A stretch of 64,000 nucleotides of DNA from an uncultured Clostridia bacterium (GCA_934130975.1 CAKOYU010000007.1:1-64000), one strand, 5' to 3'; positions 38,611 through 48,516 are shown, counted from the stretch's first letter. The notes: generated by a model not told the origin, from the letters alone. Made by a program: numbers and translations.

Positions 38611-38904
38611 CTTCATTTTTCTTCTTTTGCTTTCTACTACTAATGGTGGTAATAATGGACTATATTCCTCACCATTAAATACATCTACTTCTACTGTTCT
38701 TGTTAGTAAGTCTGTATATGTATATGATGCTGTTCTATTATTTTCTTCATATTTTACTACAAAAAGATTTGAATATGCTTTTTCTATTGTACCTTCTTTT
38801 GCAAATTCTTTGCTTCTTCCTAATGAACCTTTAACAATTATCTTTTGTCCGATTTTGTCGTTGATGTCTGATTTCAAAGTTGAAATGTCATTTCTACAAA
38901 TCAT
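38596..38904 (-). CDS. veg: Veg family protein
   Basis: A 102-residue protein of the Veg/DUF1021 group: DINDKIGQKIIVKGSLGRSK, GTIEKAYSNLFVVKY and ASYTYTDLLTRTVEV. In Bacillus Veg promotes biofilm formation and is abundant in vegetative cells. Its promoter at 38935-38963 is near consensus, and the frame ends with a basic tail (SKRRKMKEQLV). Confidence 0.85.
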   Translation of the reverse strand: MICRNDISTLKSDINDKIGQKIIVKGSLGRSKEFAKEGTIEKAYSNLFVVKYEENNRTASYTYTDLLTRTVEVDVFNGEEYSPLLPPLVVESKRRKMKEQLV

Positions 38905-38907
38905 TAA

Positions 38908-38963
38908 ATCACCTACTTTGCTTTTGATATTTTAAATATATCATCAGTAGGTGATTTTGTCAA
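38908..38963 (-). promoter_or_regulatory. veg promoter bracketed by an inverted repeat
   Basis: TTGACA (38958-38963), 17 bases, TATATT (38935-38940). The arms ATCACCTACT (38908-38917) and AGTAGGTGAT (38946-38955) are exact complements; one lies in the spacer, the other over the ribosome-binding site. Confidence 0.6.
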
Positions 38964-39056
38964 AGTGTGTATTTTGTTGTCGTTTTTCTGTATTCTGCTT
39001 GTATCAAGGCTTTTACCATTTGCATTCTTTTTTATTACATTTATATTACATTTATA

Positions 39057-39883
39057 TTACAAAAATATTACATTTCTTTTTCCCATGGCTCCAAACCCAT
39101 TTACTCCCCTTTTTCCATCTCTTAGTTCTTCAACAAAATCGTCTATTGTTATATATCTATTTTTATTTGTCACAGCTACATTTTTTGCTACTATCAAAGG
39201 ATCTAAAAAATCAATTAATATTCGTGCTGGCGATGAAGCAAAATTAGCTCCAGCATCCATCAATGCCTCAAAATAACTTTGACACGCTCCTGCAAATATT
39301 ACTAAATTTTTCTCATGTTTTTCATCATACCTTCTCGCTTCTTTTACTGTTTGTATAAAATGTCTTGAATTTCTGTAATTGTATATATCCTTATATCTAG
39401 TTCCATGTTTTATCATACCGATCATGCCCGTGTTATAACAACTATATCTGGATTATATATTGTAAGTAGTCTATATACTACTTTAGGTTGCTTATACTCA
39501 GGGATATTTCTCACTATTGCATTCAGTCCCATTTTTTTATAATACATTATAGATTTTTGACTATATTTTTTATCTCCATCTAAATGTAATATTCTTCCTG
39601 TATGAATAACCTCTTTTCTTCTGTTTTCCTTTTTGGTTCTTTCTTTTTCAATTATGTTTAATATTCTTTTTTCTGAATCTTGTTCTCTTTTAATTTGTTC
39701 TTCTTTACTTACGATTTTAAGATCCTCCACTGGCGCATCAGCTACAATTCTAACATCTACAATCCCTTTTAAAATTGCAATTTTTCTTTGTTTATCTATT
39801 TTTATAATTTTCTTTACAATAAACATTATATCATTATTGTAGGATCTTCTACTGACTATATCTCCATTTTTAATTTCTTTCAT
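39057..39883 (-). pseudogene. yabG: Sporulation protease YabG, split by a double frameshift
   Basis: The N-terminal piece (39422-39883) has GDIVSRRSYNNDI and ends at PDIVVIT-RA. The C-terminal piece (39057-39425) has NYRNSRHFIQTVKEAR, IFAGACQSYFEALMDAGANFASSP and LIDFLDP, all YabG hallmarks. In the family the joint reads ITGHDG. Here the bases can be read I-T-(C)-GGG-CAT-GAT-(C)-GGT-ATG, so two extra C residues (plus-strand G at 39430 and 39420) explain the break exactly. YabG cleaves spore-coat proteins. Neither half should work alone. Confidence 0.8.
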
Positions 39884-39964
39884 ATACTATCACCTCTACT
39901 TTTGTATACAAATTTAGGCTAGTATAATATATGATTTTTTTACATATTTTGACACAAAACTATC

Positions 39965-39993
39965 TTTACTAATATCATTTTCCGTGATATAAT
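39965..39993 (+). promoter_or_regulatory. Promoter of the DUF4364-nth operon
   Basis: TTTACT, 17 bases, TATAAT, then AAGGAGGA ahead of the ATG at 40022. Confidence 0.65.
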
Positions 39994-40021
39994 ACAAAAA
40001 ACTAAAAAAGGAGGACTCTTT

Positions 40022-40567
40022 ATGGAAAAATCTATTACAGACTTAGCTGAAAATAAAGTATTAATTCTCTATTTGTTAAACAAATTATCAGATGGAATAA
40101 AAAGTGACAATTTATATAAGCTTGTATCATCTGCCAACAATATTAACTATTTTTATTTTCAAGAATTATTAACAGATTTAATTGATACAAACCTAGTTGG
40201 TTCCTTTACAAAAGAAGAAGATACATTTATAAAAATAACTTCAAATGGACAAAATTCATTATCTCTTACCAAATCGCTTTTACCTGGAATTTTAAAATTA
40301 AAAGCTGATAATGTATTTAAAGCTGAAATTTCAAACATTGCAGAAGAATCTTCTATTGTAACAGAGTACATTCCTCAAGATGAAAATAATTATACAGTAA
40401 AATGTAAAATTGTTGAAAAAACAGAAACAATTTTTGAAATCTCTACTTTTGCCGGTTCAAGAGATAGAGCTAAACAAATTTCTGATAATTGGAAAAATAA
40501 TGCTAATATTATTTATCCTAAAATAATAAATTTACTTTTAAATGGTGAAAATGATGAAAAAAAATAA
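40022..40567 (+). CDS. DUF4364 family protein
   Basis: A 181-residue protein that starts with a winged-helix-like N-terminal region (ENKVLILYLLNKLSDGI, then FQELLTDLIDTNLV) followed by a beta-rich half (YTVKCKIVEKTETIFEISTFAG). DUF4364 proteins are possible DNA-binding regulators common in Clostridia; the target is unknown. nth overlaps its end. Confidence 0.8.
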   Translation: MEKSITDLAENKVLILYLLNKLSDGIKSDNLYKLVSSANNINYFYFQELLTDLIDTNLVGSFTKEEDTFIKITSNGQNSLSLTKSLLPGILKLKADNVFKAEISNIAEESSIVTEYIPQDENNYTVKCKIVEKTETIFEISTFAGSRDRAKQISDNWKNNANIIYPKIINLLLNGENDEKK

Positions 40568-41192
40568 TATAAAAAAATTCGTACAAATATTAAAAGATAC
40601 ATATCCAGATGCAACTTGTAGTTTAGATTTTGAAACACCTTTTCAAATGGTTGTTGCAGTTATGCTTTCTGCACAATGTACAGACGAACGAGTAAATAAA
40701 ACTACTCCTCAACTATTTGAAAGATGTAAAACTATTCAAGACTTTGCCAATATTGATATAACTGAGCTTGAATCAATAATTCACCCTTGCGGATTTTATA
40801 AGAATAAAGCAAAAAACATAAAACTATGTGCAACACAAGTTTTAGAAAATTTTAATGGAGAAGTTCCTCAAACTATGAATGAACTTTTATCATTAGCAGG
40901 TGTTGGAAGAAAAAGTGCCAATGTTATTTTATTAGAAGCTTTTGGCATTGCTAATGGTATTGCTGTTGATACACATGCAAAAAGAATTTCTAACAGAATC
41001 GGCCTTTCTCATGAAAAAGAACCTGAAAAAATTGAACAAGATTTATTAAAAATCTTTCCACAAGATTCTTTAAAAGATATCAACCATCTCTTTGTATGGC
41101 ACGGCAGAAATACTTGCGATTCTCGTAAGCCTCGATGTGAACAATGTACTGTTAAAAATTTTTGTGAATATTATAAAAAAAATTGTAAATAA
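40551..41192 (+). CDS. nth: Endonuclease III
   Basis: The start lies in the overlap with the DUF4364 gene, at ATGATG around 40551 after GGTG. The product has the helix-hairpin-helix LLSLAGVGRKSANVIL with the catalytic Lys, the catalytic Asp in VDTHAKRIS, and the [4Fe-4S] cysteines C-x6-C-x2-C-x5-C in the C-terminal CDSRKPRCEQCTVKNFC. It removes oxidised pyrimidines and cuts at abasic sites. Confidence 0.95.
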   Translation: MMKKNNIKKFVQILKDTYPDATCSLDFETPFQMVVAVMLSAQCTDERVNKTTPQLFERCKTIQDFANIDITELESIIHPCGFYKNKAKNIKLCATQVLENFNGEVPQTMNELLSLAGVGRKSANVILLEAFGIANGIAVDTHAKRISNRIGLSHEKEPEKIEQDLLKIFPQDSLKDINHLFVWHGRNTCDSRKPRCEQCTVKNFCEYYKKNCK

Positions 41193-41215
41193 TATTGTAG
41201 TAAGAGGTGATATCT

Positions 41216-41353
41216 TTGACAAATATCAATTGTTCTTTAGATTGTATTTATCAAATTGATGGAAAATGCTCTTATGATATTATTTCTAATTCAAATTTAT
41301 GCACTAATTCTGAATGTGCATATTATGAAAAAATCCACCTAAGCTCAAATTAA
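41216..41353 (+). CDS. Small Cys-rich protein, 45 residues
   Basis: A TTG start with AAGAGGTGAT just upstream gives a 45-residue product with C6, C10, C18, C29 and C35, spaced C-x3-C-x7-C...C-x5-C in CSLDCIYQIDGKC and LCTNSEC. A similar C-x3-C-x2-Q-x-x-G-x-C pattern occurs in tiny Clostridia proteins that are sometimes misnamed as dehydratases. Metal binding is likely. It is the third gene after nth, before a strong terminator. Confidence 0.65.
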   Translation: MTNINCSLDCIYQIDGKCSYDIISNSNLCTNSECAYYEKIHLSSN

Positions 41354-41370
41354 TGAGCCTAGATGGATTT
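41331..41370. terminator. Terminator between the small Cys-rich gene and spoIIP
   Basis: AAATCCACCTAAGCTC pairs with GAGCCTAGATGGATTT with two mismatches, followed by TTT. It separates convergent transcripts and can act for both. Confidence 0.8.
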
Positions 41371-41387
41371 TTTGGCAAATAATCAAG

Positions 41388-42545
41388 TTACTTCCTATAC
41401 TCATCTAACACTTTAGACAAATACTTCATACTATTCATGCATTGTTCCAATGTATTTCCTGTTGAACCTACTTCAATTATTGTTGCAGCTTTTCCAAGAT
41501 GTTGATTATATCTAGAATTTCTAACAATCATTGTTTTGAATAGTCCTGGATACATCTCATTAGCTTTTTGTTGAAGCTCTATTGCAAATTTTAAATTAGT
41601 TTGCCAATTAGGATGATATAATCCTCCACCATTTGTTCCAATAACAAACATTAGCTGTGCCGCCACATCATCTCCAATTTTTACACTTGGATCATAATTA
41701 CTTTTACTTCCTATCGCATCTCTATGTAAGTCTATTATTATATCAGTTGGATTACTTTGTAATATATTTTCTACTGTTGTTTTTGATCTCGTATATGAAC
41801 CTGTATATGCAGGATAATCATGATATGTTTTATCATGTACTACATTAAATCCATATCCCATCAAATAATTAGTAAGCTCATCTCCTACTCTTGCAACAGA
41901 AAAATTCAAGTCTGTTGTTCTAAAATTTCCTGTTTGTTGGTAATTATACTGCTCTGTTGGTGTATAACTTTCACATGTATGAGTATGAAAAATTAAAATA
42001 TTATTTTTATTTATATTTAATTCAGTATTCATAATTGCATCATTTATTTCAAAACTTGTTTCATTTTTTATTTTTACGCCATTAATTTCTACATTACAGT
42101 TTTCTGTAATCGGATTCTGTGTTACTATTTCTGTTGATACATCTGTTGCCACATTTGTTTCTACTGTAGCCACTTCTTGTTGTGTTTGTTCAATTTCTTG
42201 AAGTTCTTCACTTTCTATACTTTCTTCTTTATGAATCTCCATAGGCTGTACTCTAGCCAATTCAATATCTAATATTCTATCTGAAAATGTTGTTTTATCT
42301 TCTTCTCCATCTTCTTTTAATGTATTTAAAGATTTATATGTTGTACTTGACATTGCTGGAATTTCACTACTTAAACATTCAATAAATTTTTCTGACATAT
42401 TTATTTGCAAAACTTCGCTTGTTTTGAACTTATTTACTGTTTGAGTTATTGTAAATACTATAATCATTATAATTATAAGAATTACTATCTTTATTATCGA
42501 TTTCTTAGCATTTATTATTGTCACATTAAACATATTTGATTTCAT
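41388..42545 (-). CDS. spoIIP: Stage II sporulation protein P
   Basis: A 385-residue protein. An N-terminal membrane anchor (about 17-36) is followed by a variable acidic region and then the amidase domain with IFHTHTCESY, VARVGDELTNYL and IIDLHRDAIG. SpoIIP is the peptidoglycan amidase/endopeptidase needed for septal thinning and engulfment. gpr is normally its upstream partner in Bacillus; here gpr is 19 kb away. Confidence 0.92.
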   Translation of the reverse strand: MKSNMFNVTIINAKKSIIKIVILIIIMIIVFTITQTVNKFKTSEVLQINMSEKFIECLSSEIPAMSSTTYKSLNTLKEDGEEDKTTFSDRILDIELARVQPMEIHKEESIESEELQEIEQTQQEVATVETNVATDVSTEIVTQNPITENCNVEINGVKIKNETSFEINDAIMNTELNINKNNILIFHTHTCESYTPTEQYNYQQTGNFRTTDLNFSVARVGDELTNYLMGYGFNVVHDKTYHDYPAYTGSYTRSKTTVENILQSNPTDIIIDLHRDAIGSKSNYDPSVKIGDDVAAQLMFVIGTNGGGLYHPNWQTNLKFAIELQQKANEMYPGLFKTMIVRNSRYNQHLGKAATIIEVGSTGNTLEQCMNSMKYLSKVLDEYRK

Positions 42546-42622
42546 TCCTCCCTAAAGGTTCTCCTTGTCCTAATGTTCCTATATCTAATATATGTTTAAT
42601 GTTTTCATTTTAGAACTATTTT

Positions 42623-43270
42623 TTATAATAATCGAGGCTTTAATTCTAAATAAATAGGCTTTTCCTCTCTAATCATTGTACTCTTTCCATGTCCAGGATA
42701 CACAATTGTTTCATCTGGCAATATCATTAATTTTTTAGTTATTGATTTTATAATAGCTTCAAAATCTCCTGTTGGCACATCTGTTCTTCCCCAAGTTCCT
42801 CTAAACAACGTATCTCCTGAAAATAATAACTGTTCTTTTTCACAATACAAACATGAACCTCCTGAAGTATGACCAGGAGTATGAATAACTCTAAATTCTA
42901 ATTCTCCAAGATGTAGTAAGTCATCATCATCAACTCTTGCATCTGTTTCTATTGATAATCCTTCATTTCCTATATATGTAGTTAAATTAATATTCGGGTC
43001 TTTTAAGTTTTCTGCCGCTTGTCTTTGTGCCACTATCTTACCACCATATCTTTCTTTTAATTCTTGTACACCACCTATATGATCTCCATGACAATGTGTT
43101 AAATATATATATTTCAATTTTGCTTGTAATATATCTAACATTTCTACAAATTTATCTACATCTCCTGCTGCATCTATTACCATTGTTTCTTTTGTCTTAT
43201 CATCTTGTACTATATAACAATTTGTTTCGTCCCCAATCCAAGTATCAATCTTTAGTACTTTTAATATCAT
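42623..43270 (-). CDS. MBL-fold metallohydrolase
   Basis: A 215-residue beta-lactamase-fold hydrolase with the H-x-H-x-D-H motif as THCHGDHIGG (His59, His61, Asp63, His64) and a later HTPGHTSGG. The group is annotated as hydroxyacylglutathione hydrolase-like (YqgX); the true substrate is unknown and glutathione itself is unlikely in Clostridia. It follows rel on the same strand. Confidence 0.88.
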   Translation of the reverse strand: MILKVLKIDTWIGDETNCYIVQDDKTKETMVIDAAGDVDKFVEMLDILQAKLKYIYLTHCHGDHIGGVQELKERYGGKIVAQRQAAENLKDPNINLTTYIGNEGLSIETDARVDDDDLLHLGELEFRVIHTPGHTSGGSCLYCEKEQLLFSGDTLFRGTWGRTDVPTGDFEAIIKSITKKLMILPDETIVYPGHGKSTMIREEKPIYLELKPRLL

Positions 43271-43297
43271 TTTTCTTTCCCTCTTTCAAAAAATTAT

Positions 43298-43322
43298 CAA
43301 AAGGGAAAATCCCTTTTGATAT
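43298..43322 (-). terminator. Terminator of rel
   Basis: ATCAAAAGGGA and TCCCTTTTGAT form a perfect 11-bp stem with a 3-base loop, followed by AATTTTTT on the minus strand. Confidence 0.85.
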
Positions 43323-43325
43323 ATC

Positions 43326-45521
43326 TTATTTTTTCCTTTTGACTTCATAAACACTATCAATTTTTCTAAGTTCACGAATAATTTTATTTAACCCTTCTAA
43401 ATTGTCAACTTCAAGTGTAACCTCTGTTACCGCAATTCTTTCCTTAGTAGCCCTAGCATTTACTCCTAAAATTTTAGCTTTCTTTTCATTTATTTTTTGA
43501 ATAATATCTGCTAAAAGTCCATTTCTATCATTTGCAAAAATCTCTATTTCTACTGTATATGTTACTTTTTCTTGGTCATACCATTTAACATCGATTATTC
43601 TGTTTTCTTCTTTTAATAGTTCATTTACATTTACACAATCTTTTCTATGAACTGACACTCCTCTTCCTTTTGTTATATAACCTATTATTTCATCACCTGG
43701 AAGGGGATTACAGCATTTTGAAAGTTTAACTAAACAATTATCAATTCCTTTTACAATTATTCCTGAATCTGATGGCTTTGGTGCATTTTTTCTTGCTGTT
43801 GATAATTCTTCTATCTTCTCTTCTATTGGTTCTTCTTTATGCTCTTTTCTATATTCTATTAACATTCTAGCAATTATTTTTTGAGCAGTTATAGCTCCAA
43901 AACCAACTGCAGCATACATTTCATCAAGATTTTTATATTTATATCTATCAAGCATTGGATTTATATATTCTGTTTTAAATATATCTCCATGAGCCATTCC
44001 AATCCTCTTTAATTCTCTTTCAATAAAATCTTTACCTTTTTCTATATTTTCTTCTTTTTTCTCTTTTTTGAACCATGACATTATCTTATTTCTTGCTGAT
44101 GAACTTTTTACAAATTTTAGCCAATCCATGCTTGGTCCTTTTGAATTTTCAGAAGTCAATATTTCTACAATATCTCCATTTTTTATAGGTGTTATTATCG
44201 GAACCATCTTACTATTAATTTTAGCTCCTACCATATGGTTTCCAATTTCGGCATGTATACAATATGCAAAATCTATTGGAGTTGCCCCTTTAGGTAATAC
44301 TTTTATAGCTCCCTTTGGTGTAAATACATAAACTTCATCTTCAAATAATTCAGTTTTTAATGTTTCTAAAAATTGTTGTGGATCTTGCATTTCTTGTTGC
44401 CACTCTAAACTTTCCCTTAGCCAAGCTAATTTATCATCTTGTACTTTAACAGTTTGATGTCCTTTTTTGCTTCCATAATTTGCCTCTTTATATGCCCAAT
44501 GTGCAGCAATACCATATTCTGCAATTCTGTGCATATCCCAAGTTCTAATTTGTACTTCAAATGGAGTTCCTTTTTCTCCTAATAATGTTGTATGTATAGA
44601 TTGATACATATTAGCCTTTGGAACTGCAATATAATCTTTAAATCTGCCTGGCATTGGAGTATACATTTCATGTACAACACCTAATGCTGCATAACAGTCT
44701 TTTACTGAATTCACTATTATTCTTAATGCGAATAAATCATAAATCTGATCAAGAGTCTTATTATCTCTTTGCATTTTTCTATATATACTATATAAATGTT
44801 TTGCTCTTCCTGTAACTTCTGCTTCTATATGTTGTTTCTTTAATTGAATTCTTATATCTTGCATAATTTTTTCTATAAATTTTAAACGTTGTTCTCTTTT
44901 TTGCTCAATTCCTTTTACTAATTCTCCATATTCTTCAGGATGTAAATATTTAAAGCCTAAATCTTCTAGCTCCCATTTCATTGCATACAAACCTAATCTA
45001 TTTGCAAGTGGTGCATATAATTGCATAGTTTCTTTTGATATAGCAATTTGTCTATCCCTTTTCAAAAATTCTAATGTTCTCATATTGTGTAGTCTATCAG
45101 CTAATTTGATAATTATTACTCTTATATCTTTTCCCATTGCCAAGAACATTTTTCTATAATTTTCCACTTGATTTTCTTCAATAGATGCATGTTGGATTAA
45201 TTTTAATTTAGTAACACCATCAACCATCTCTGCAATTTCTGTTCCAAACTCTTTTTCTATATCTTCATATCCAGCATCAGTATCTTCTACAACATCATGT
45301 AACAAAGCAGCACAAATAGTCTGTTCATCTAATCCTAATTCAGCAATTGTATAAGCAACATTTGTTGGATGTATAATATATGGTTCTCCAGACTTTCTTT
45401 TCTGATCACCATGTTTTAATAAAGCATAATTATATGCTCTTTGTATTAATTTCGTGTCTGCCCATCTTTTATTTTTTTTAGCTTTATCTATTATTTCTTT
45501 AATTGTATAATTTTTCGTCAT
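43326..45521 (-). CDS. rel: Bifunctional (p)ppGpp synthetase/hydrolase
   Basis: A 731-residue RelA/SpoT homologue of full length. The HD hydrolase domain is intact (H51, H75-D76 in ALLHDVVEDT), so it can degrade ppGpp. The synthetase domain has LYSIYRKMQRDN, DLFALRIIV, KDYIAVPKANMYQSIHTT and EVQIRT. TGS (about 395-460) and a C-terminal ACT domain (about 655-731) follow. It is the main alarmone enzyme. A shorter RelA-like gene exists at 11054-11962. Confidence 0.97.
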   Translation of the reverse strand: MTKNYTIKEIIDKAKKNKRWADTKLIQRAYNYALLKHGDQKRKSGEPYIIHPTNVAYTIAELGLDEQTICAALLHDVVEDTDAGYEDIEKEFGTEIAEMVDGVTKLKLIQHASIEENQVENYRKMFLAMGKDIRVIIIKLADRLHNMRTLEFLKRDRQIAISKETMQLYAPLANRLGLYAMKWELEDLGFKYLHPEEYGELVKGIEQKREQRLKFIEKIMQDIRIQLKKQHIEAEVTGRAKHLYSIYRKMQRDNKTLDQIYDLFALRIIVNSVKDCYAALGVVHEMYTPMPGRFKDYIAVPKANMYQSIHTTLLGEKGTPFEVQIRTWDMHRIAEYGIAAHWAYKEANYGSKKGHQTVKVQDDKLAWLRESLEWQQEMQDPQQFLETLKTELFEDEVYVFTPKGAIKVLPKGATPIDFAYCIHAEIGNHMVGAKINSKMVPIITPIKNGDIVEILTSENSKGPSMDWLKFVKSSSARNKIMSWFKKEKKEENIEKGKDFIERELKRIGMAHGDIFKTEYINPMLDRYKYKNLDEMYAAVGFGAITAQKIIARMLIEYRKEHKEEPIEEKIEELSTARKNAPKPSDSGIIVKGIDNCLVKLSKCCNPLPGDEIIGYITKGRGVSVHRKDCVNVNELLKEENRIIDVKWYDQEKVTYTVEIEIFANDRNGLLADIIQKINEKKAKILGVNARATKERIAVTEVTLEVDNLEGLNKIIRELRKIDSVYEVKRKK

Positions 45522-45549
45522 AGCAATTCCCCCTTTTTTAGTGAACTAA

Positions 45550-45572
45550 CAAAACAGAACCGGTCCTAAATG
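45550..45572 (+). repeat. ACCGGT repeat monomer, one base changed
   Basis: A single 23-base unit (CAAAACAGAACCGGTCC then TAAATG) lies between rel and recJ, with one C-to-T change relative to the dimers at 20766-20820 and 53640-53694. Confidence 0.8.
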
Positions 45573-45583
45573 TTCAAATATAA

Positions 45584-47272
45584 TTAAAGTGATTTCATTA
45601 TATCTTTTATATTTATTTGTATATTATCAACTCCATTAAAAGAATTGATTTCAAGATTTCCTACAATATCTACTTTGTCTCCAATCTTATATTCATTTGC
45701 TAGTTCTCCTATATTAAATCCAATAGCATTTACTATATTTTTATTTTCTTTTACTGTAAGTTTTAAGTGTTTACCTTCTGTAAGTGCTCTTATTGAATCA
45801 ATCTTTAAGTTTTTGAATAAAAATAATGGTGTTTTATTTTCTTCCCCAAATGGTTCTAATTCTTTTAAACTCTCCACCATTTCTTTATTTATTTCGTCTA
45901 AATTAATTTGCGAATCTATCTTTAATATTGGTACTATTTCTTCTATATGATTCTCTTGTGCTATTTCTTCAAACTCGTTTTTCAATTCTTCAAATTTATC
46001 TTTTTTTATTGTTATTCCTATTGCCATTGCATGTCCGCCAAATCGATCTACTGATTTTTTACATTTTGTTAACGCCTCATATAAATCAAAACCTGGTATA
46101 CTTCTTCCAGACCCTTTTCCAATATCGCCTTCTTCGCATAATAATATACTAGGTTTAAAATACATTTCTGTAATTTTTGACGAAACTATTCCTATTACAC
46201 CATGGTGCCAGTTCTTTCCCATTAGTACTATAGTGTTTTTTTCCTGTAAATTGTTAGTATTTATCTGTTCTACTGCATCAGCAAATATATTTTTTTCTAT
46301 TTCTTGTCTTTCTTTATTATATGCATTTAATTTTTGCGTAAGCTCATTTACTTCATTAATATCTTTTGATAAAAATAAATTTAGTGCTTCTTCTTGATGT
46401 CCCATTCTTCCACATGCATTTATTCTTGGTGCAACTCCAAATGATATTGCAATTGAGTCTATTTTGTTATACCCTGTCGCTTGTAATATTGATCTTAGTC
46501 CTAAATTTTTTGTTTGTTGAACCAATTTTAATCCTAATTTTACTATTACTCTATTTTCATCTGTTAATGGTACTATATCTGATATTGTTCCTATACATAC
46601 AATATCTAAATATTTTAAATATTCTTTTTCTTCTAGTCCAAGTCTTATAGAAATTGCTTGAATTAATTTAAATACAACTCCTACTCCTGCTAAATTCCTA
46701 CATTGATATGTATTGTCTTTTCTTTTGGCATCTACTACTGCTAATGCTTCTGGTAGTTTCTCCCCTGGTTCATGATGATCTGTTATAAGTGTTTCTATTC
46801 CCAACTCACTTGCGTACTTGACTTCTTCTATTGCTGATATTCCACAGTCTACTGTTATCATTAATGTATATCCTTCTTGTGCTATTTTTTCAACAGCAGT
46901 TTTGTTTAATCCATAACCTTCATCTAATCTATTTGGAATATATACTCCAACATCTAGTCCTCTTTCTTCTAAGAAACTTTTCAATACTGTTACACTTGTT
47001 ATTCCATCAACATCATAGTCTCCATATATTATAGTTTTTTCTTGATTTTCTATAGCTTTTATTATTCTCTCTACTGTTATCTTCATATCTGGCATACCAT
47101 ATGGATCATAGAAGTCGTTTCTTTTAGGTTTTAAAAATTTTTCTATCTGTTCTTCTTTTACTATGCCTCTGTTTGATAATATTGTAGCTAGTAATTTATT
47201 CATTTTATATTTTTCTTGTAATTCTTCTATTTCTTTTTCATTTACTTGGTATATTTGCCATTTTTTACTCAC
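45584..47272 (-). CDS. recJ: Single-stranded DNA exonuclease RecJ
   Basis: A 562-residue RecJ. It has the DHH-family motifs GDYDVDG (84-90) and TDHHEPG (about 164-170), GRMGHQEEAL later on, and the DHHA1 GGHAMAIG block. It degrades single-stranded DNA 5' to 3' in repair. It is close to rel on the same strand, a common order in Clostridia (the apt gene often in between is absent). Confidence 0.95.
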   Translation of the reverse strand: MSKKWQIYQVNEKEIEELQEKYKMNKLLATILSNRGIVKEEQIEKFLKPKRNDFYDPYGMPDMKITVERIIKAIENQEKTIIYGDYDVDGITSVTVLKSFLEERGLDVGVYIPNRLDEGYGLNKTAVEKIAQEGYTLMITVDCGISAIEEVKYASELGIETLITDHHEPGEKLPEALAVVDAKRKDNTYQCRNLAGVGVVFKLIQAISIRLGLEEKEYLKYLDIVCIGTISDIVPLTDENRVIVKLGLKLVQQTKNLGLRSILQATGYNKIDSIAISFGVAPRINACGRMGHQEEALNLFLSKDINEVNELTQKLNAYNKERQEIEKNIFADAVEQINTNNLQEKNTIVLMGKNWHHGVIGIVSSKITEMYFKPSILLCEEGDIGKGSGRSIPGFDLYEALTKCKKSVDRFGGHAMAIGITIKKDKFEELKNEFEEIAQENHIEEIVPILKIDSQINLDEINKEMVESLKELEPFGEENKTPLFLFKNLKIDSIRALTEGKHLKLTVKENKNIVNAIGFNIGELANEYKIGDKVDIVGNLEINSFNGVDNIQINIKDIMKSL

Positions 47273-47380
47273 TTCTTATCTCATTCCTTCCTCAAGTTAC
47301 ACTCCTGTTTCTTGTTCTAAAATTCTCTGTTCTTATTTTACTATTATTGCATAAAAATATCAAGTATTTTAGAATAACAA

Positions 47381-47402
47381 AAGAGGCATATTTCAGCCTC
47401 TT
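47381..47402 (-). terminator. Terminator of recA
   Basis: AAGAGGC and GCCTCTT form a 7-bp stem with an 8-base loop; on the minus strand TTTG follows. Confidence 0.65.
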
Positions 47403-47413
47403 GATAAATTATC

Positions 47414-48472
47414 TTATTCTTCTGGTTCTTCGTTTTCTTCTTTATCTTCTGGTATTTCTTCGCCTAAACTTTGCTCAAATGCTTTTGCAAAATTATCTCT
47501 AACCTTTTTCTCCACTTCTTGTAGTAATTCTGGTCTATCTATTAGATATCTCTTAGCATTTTCTCTTCCTTGTCCAATTCTTTGTCCTTCATAGCTAAAC
47601 CATGATCCACTCTTGTCTATTATATCTAGATTTACAGCCATATCGAAAATGTTTCCTTCTTTTGATATTCCTTTTCCATATAATACATCAAATTCTGCTT
47701 CTCTAAATGGTGGGGCTACTTTGTTTTTGATAACTTTTACTCTTACTCTATTTCCCATTACTTGTCCATCTTGTTTGATGTTTTCTATTTTTCTAATATC
47801 CATTCTAACTGATGCATAGAATTTTAATGCTCTTCCTCCTGTTGTTGTTTCTGGATTTCCAAACATTACTCCTATTTTTTCTCTTAATTGGTTAATAAAT
47901 ATTAATACTGTTTTTGATTTGTTTATTGCTCCTGCAAGTTTTCTTAATGCTTGTGACATTAATCTTGCTTGAAGTCCCATATGAGAATCACCCATGTCTC
48001 CATCTATTTCTGCCTTAGGTACTAATGCAGCAACAGAGTCTACAACAATTACATCTAATGCACCACTTCTTACTAAAGCTTCTGTTATTTCTAGTGCTTG
48101 TTCTCCAGTGTCTGGTTGAGATACTATTAAGTTGTCTATGTCAACACCTAATTTTTTAGCATATACTGGGTCTAAAGCATGCTCTGCATCTATAAATGCT
48201 GCTTCTCCTCCCATTTTTTGTGCTTCTGCTATTACATGTAATGCTAATGTTGTTTTTCCTGATGATTCTGGTCCATATACTTCTATAATTCTTCCTCTTG
48301 GAACTCCTCCTATACCTAATGCTATGTCTAAACTTAGAGCTCCTGTTGGGATTGCTTCTATTTCCATTGCCTTAAATTGGCCTAATTTCATTACTGATCC
48401 TTTTCCAAATTGTTTTTCTATTTGGCTCATTGCCACTTCTAACGCTTTTCTTTTTTCTACGTTTTCTTCCAT
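47414..48472 (-). CDS. recA: Recombinase RecA
   Basis: A 352-residue RecA with Walker A GPESSGKT (67-74), Walker [14 protein letters not shown]2-loop region and the [18 protein letters not shown] block. The C-terminal tail is acidic ([15 protein letters not shown]). It promotes strand exchange and LexA self-cleavage. A sigma-A promoter and an SOS-type box lie upstream. Confidence 0.98.
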   Translation of the reverse strand: MEENVEKRKALEVAMSQIEKQFGKGSVMKLGQFKAMEIEAIPTGALSLDIALGIGGVPRGRIIEVYGPESSGKTTLALHVIAEAQKMGGEAAFIDAEHALDPVYAKKLGVDIDNLIVSQPDTGEQALEITEALVRSGALDVIVVDSVAALVPKAEIDGDMGDSHMGLQARLMSQALRKLAGAINKSKTVLIFINQLREKIGVMFGNPETTTGGRALKFYASVRMDIRKIENIKQDGQVMGNRVRVKVIKNKVAPPFREAEFDVLYGKGISKEGNIFDMAVNLDIIDKSGSWFSYEGQRIGQGRENAKRYLIDRPELLQEVEKKVRDNFAKAFEQSLGEEIPEDKEENEEPEE

Positions 48473-48494
48473 GTAATTTTCCTCCTAATTCATA

Positions 48495-48508
48495 TAAACT
48501 TTTGTTCG
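48495..48508 (-). promoter_or_regulatory. Candidate LexA (SOS) box of recA
   Basis: On the minus strand CGAACAAAAGTTTA, close to the Gram-positive CGAAC-N4-GTTYG pattern. It lies just after the recA -10, where a repressor would block RNA polymerase. Confidence 0.6.
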
Positions 48509-48516
48509 ATATTTAT

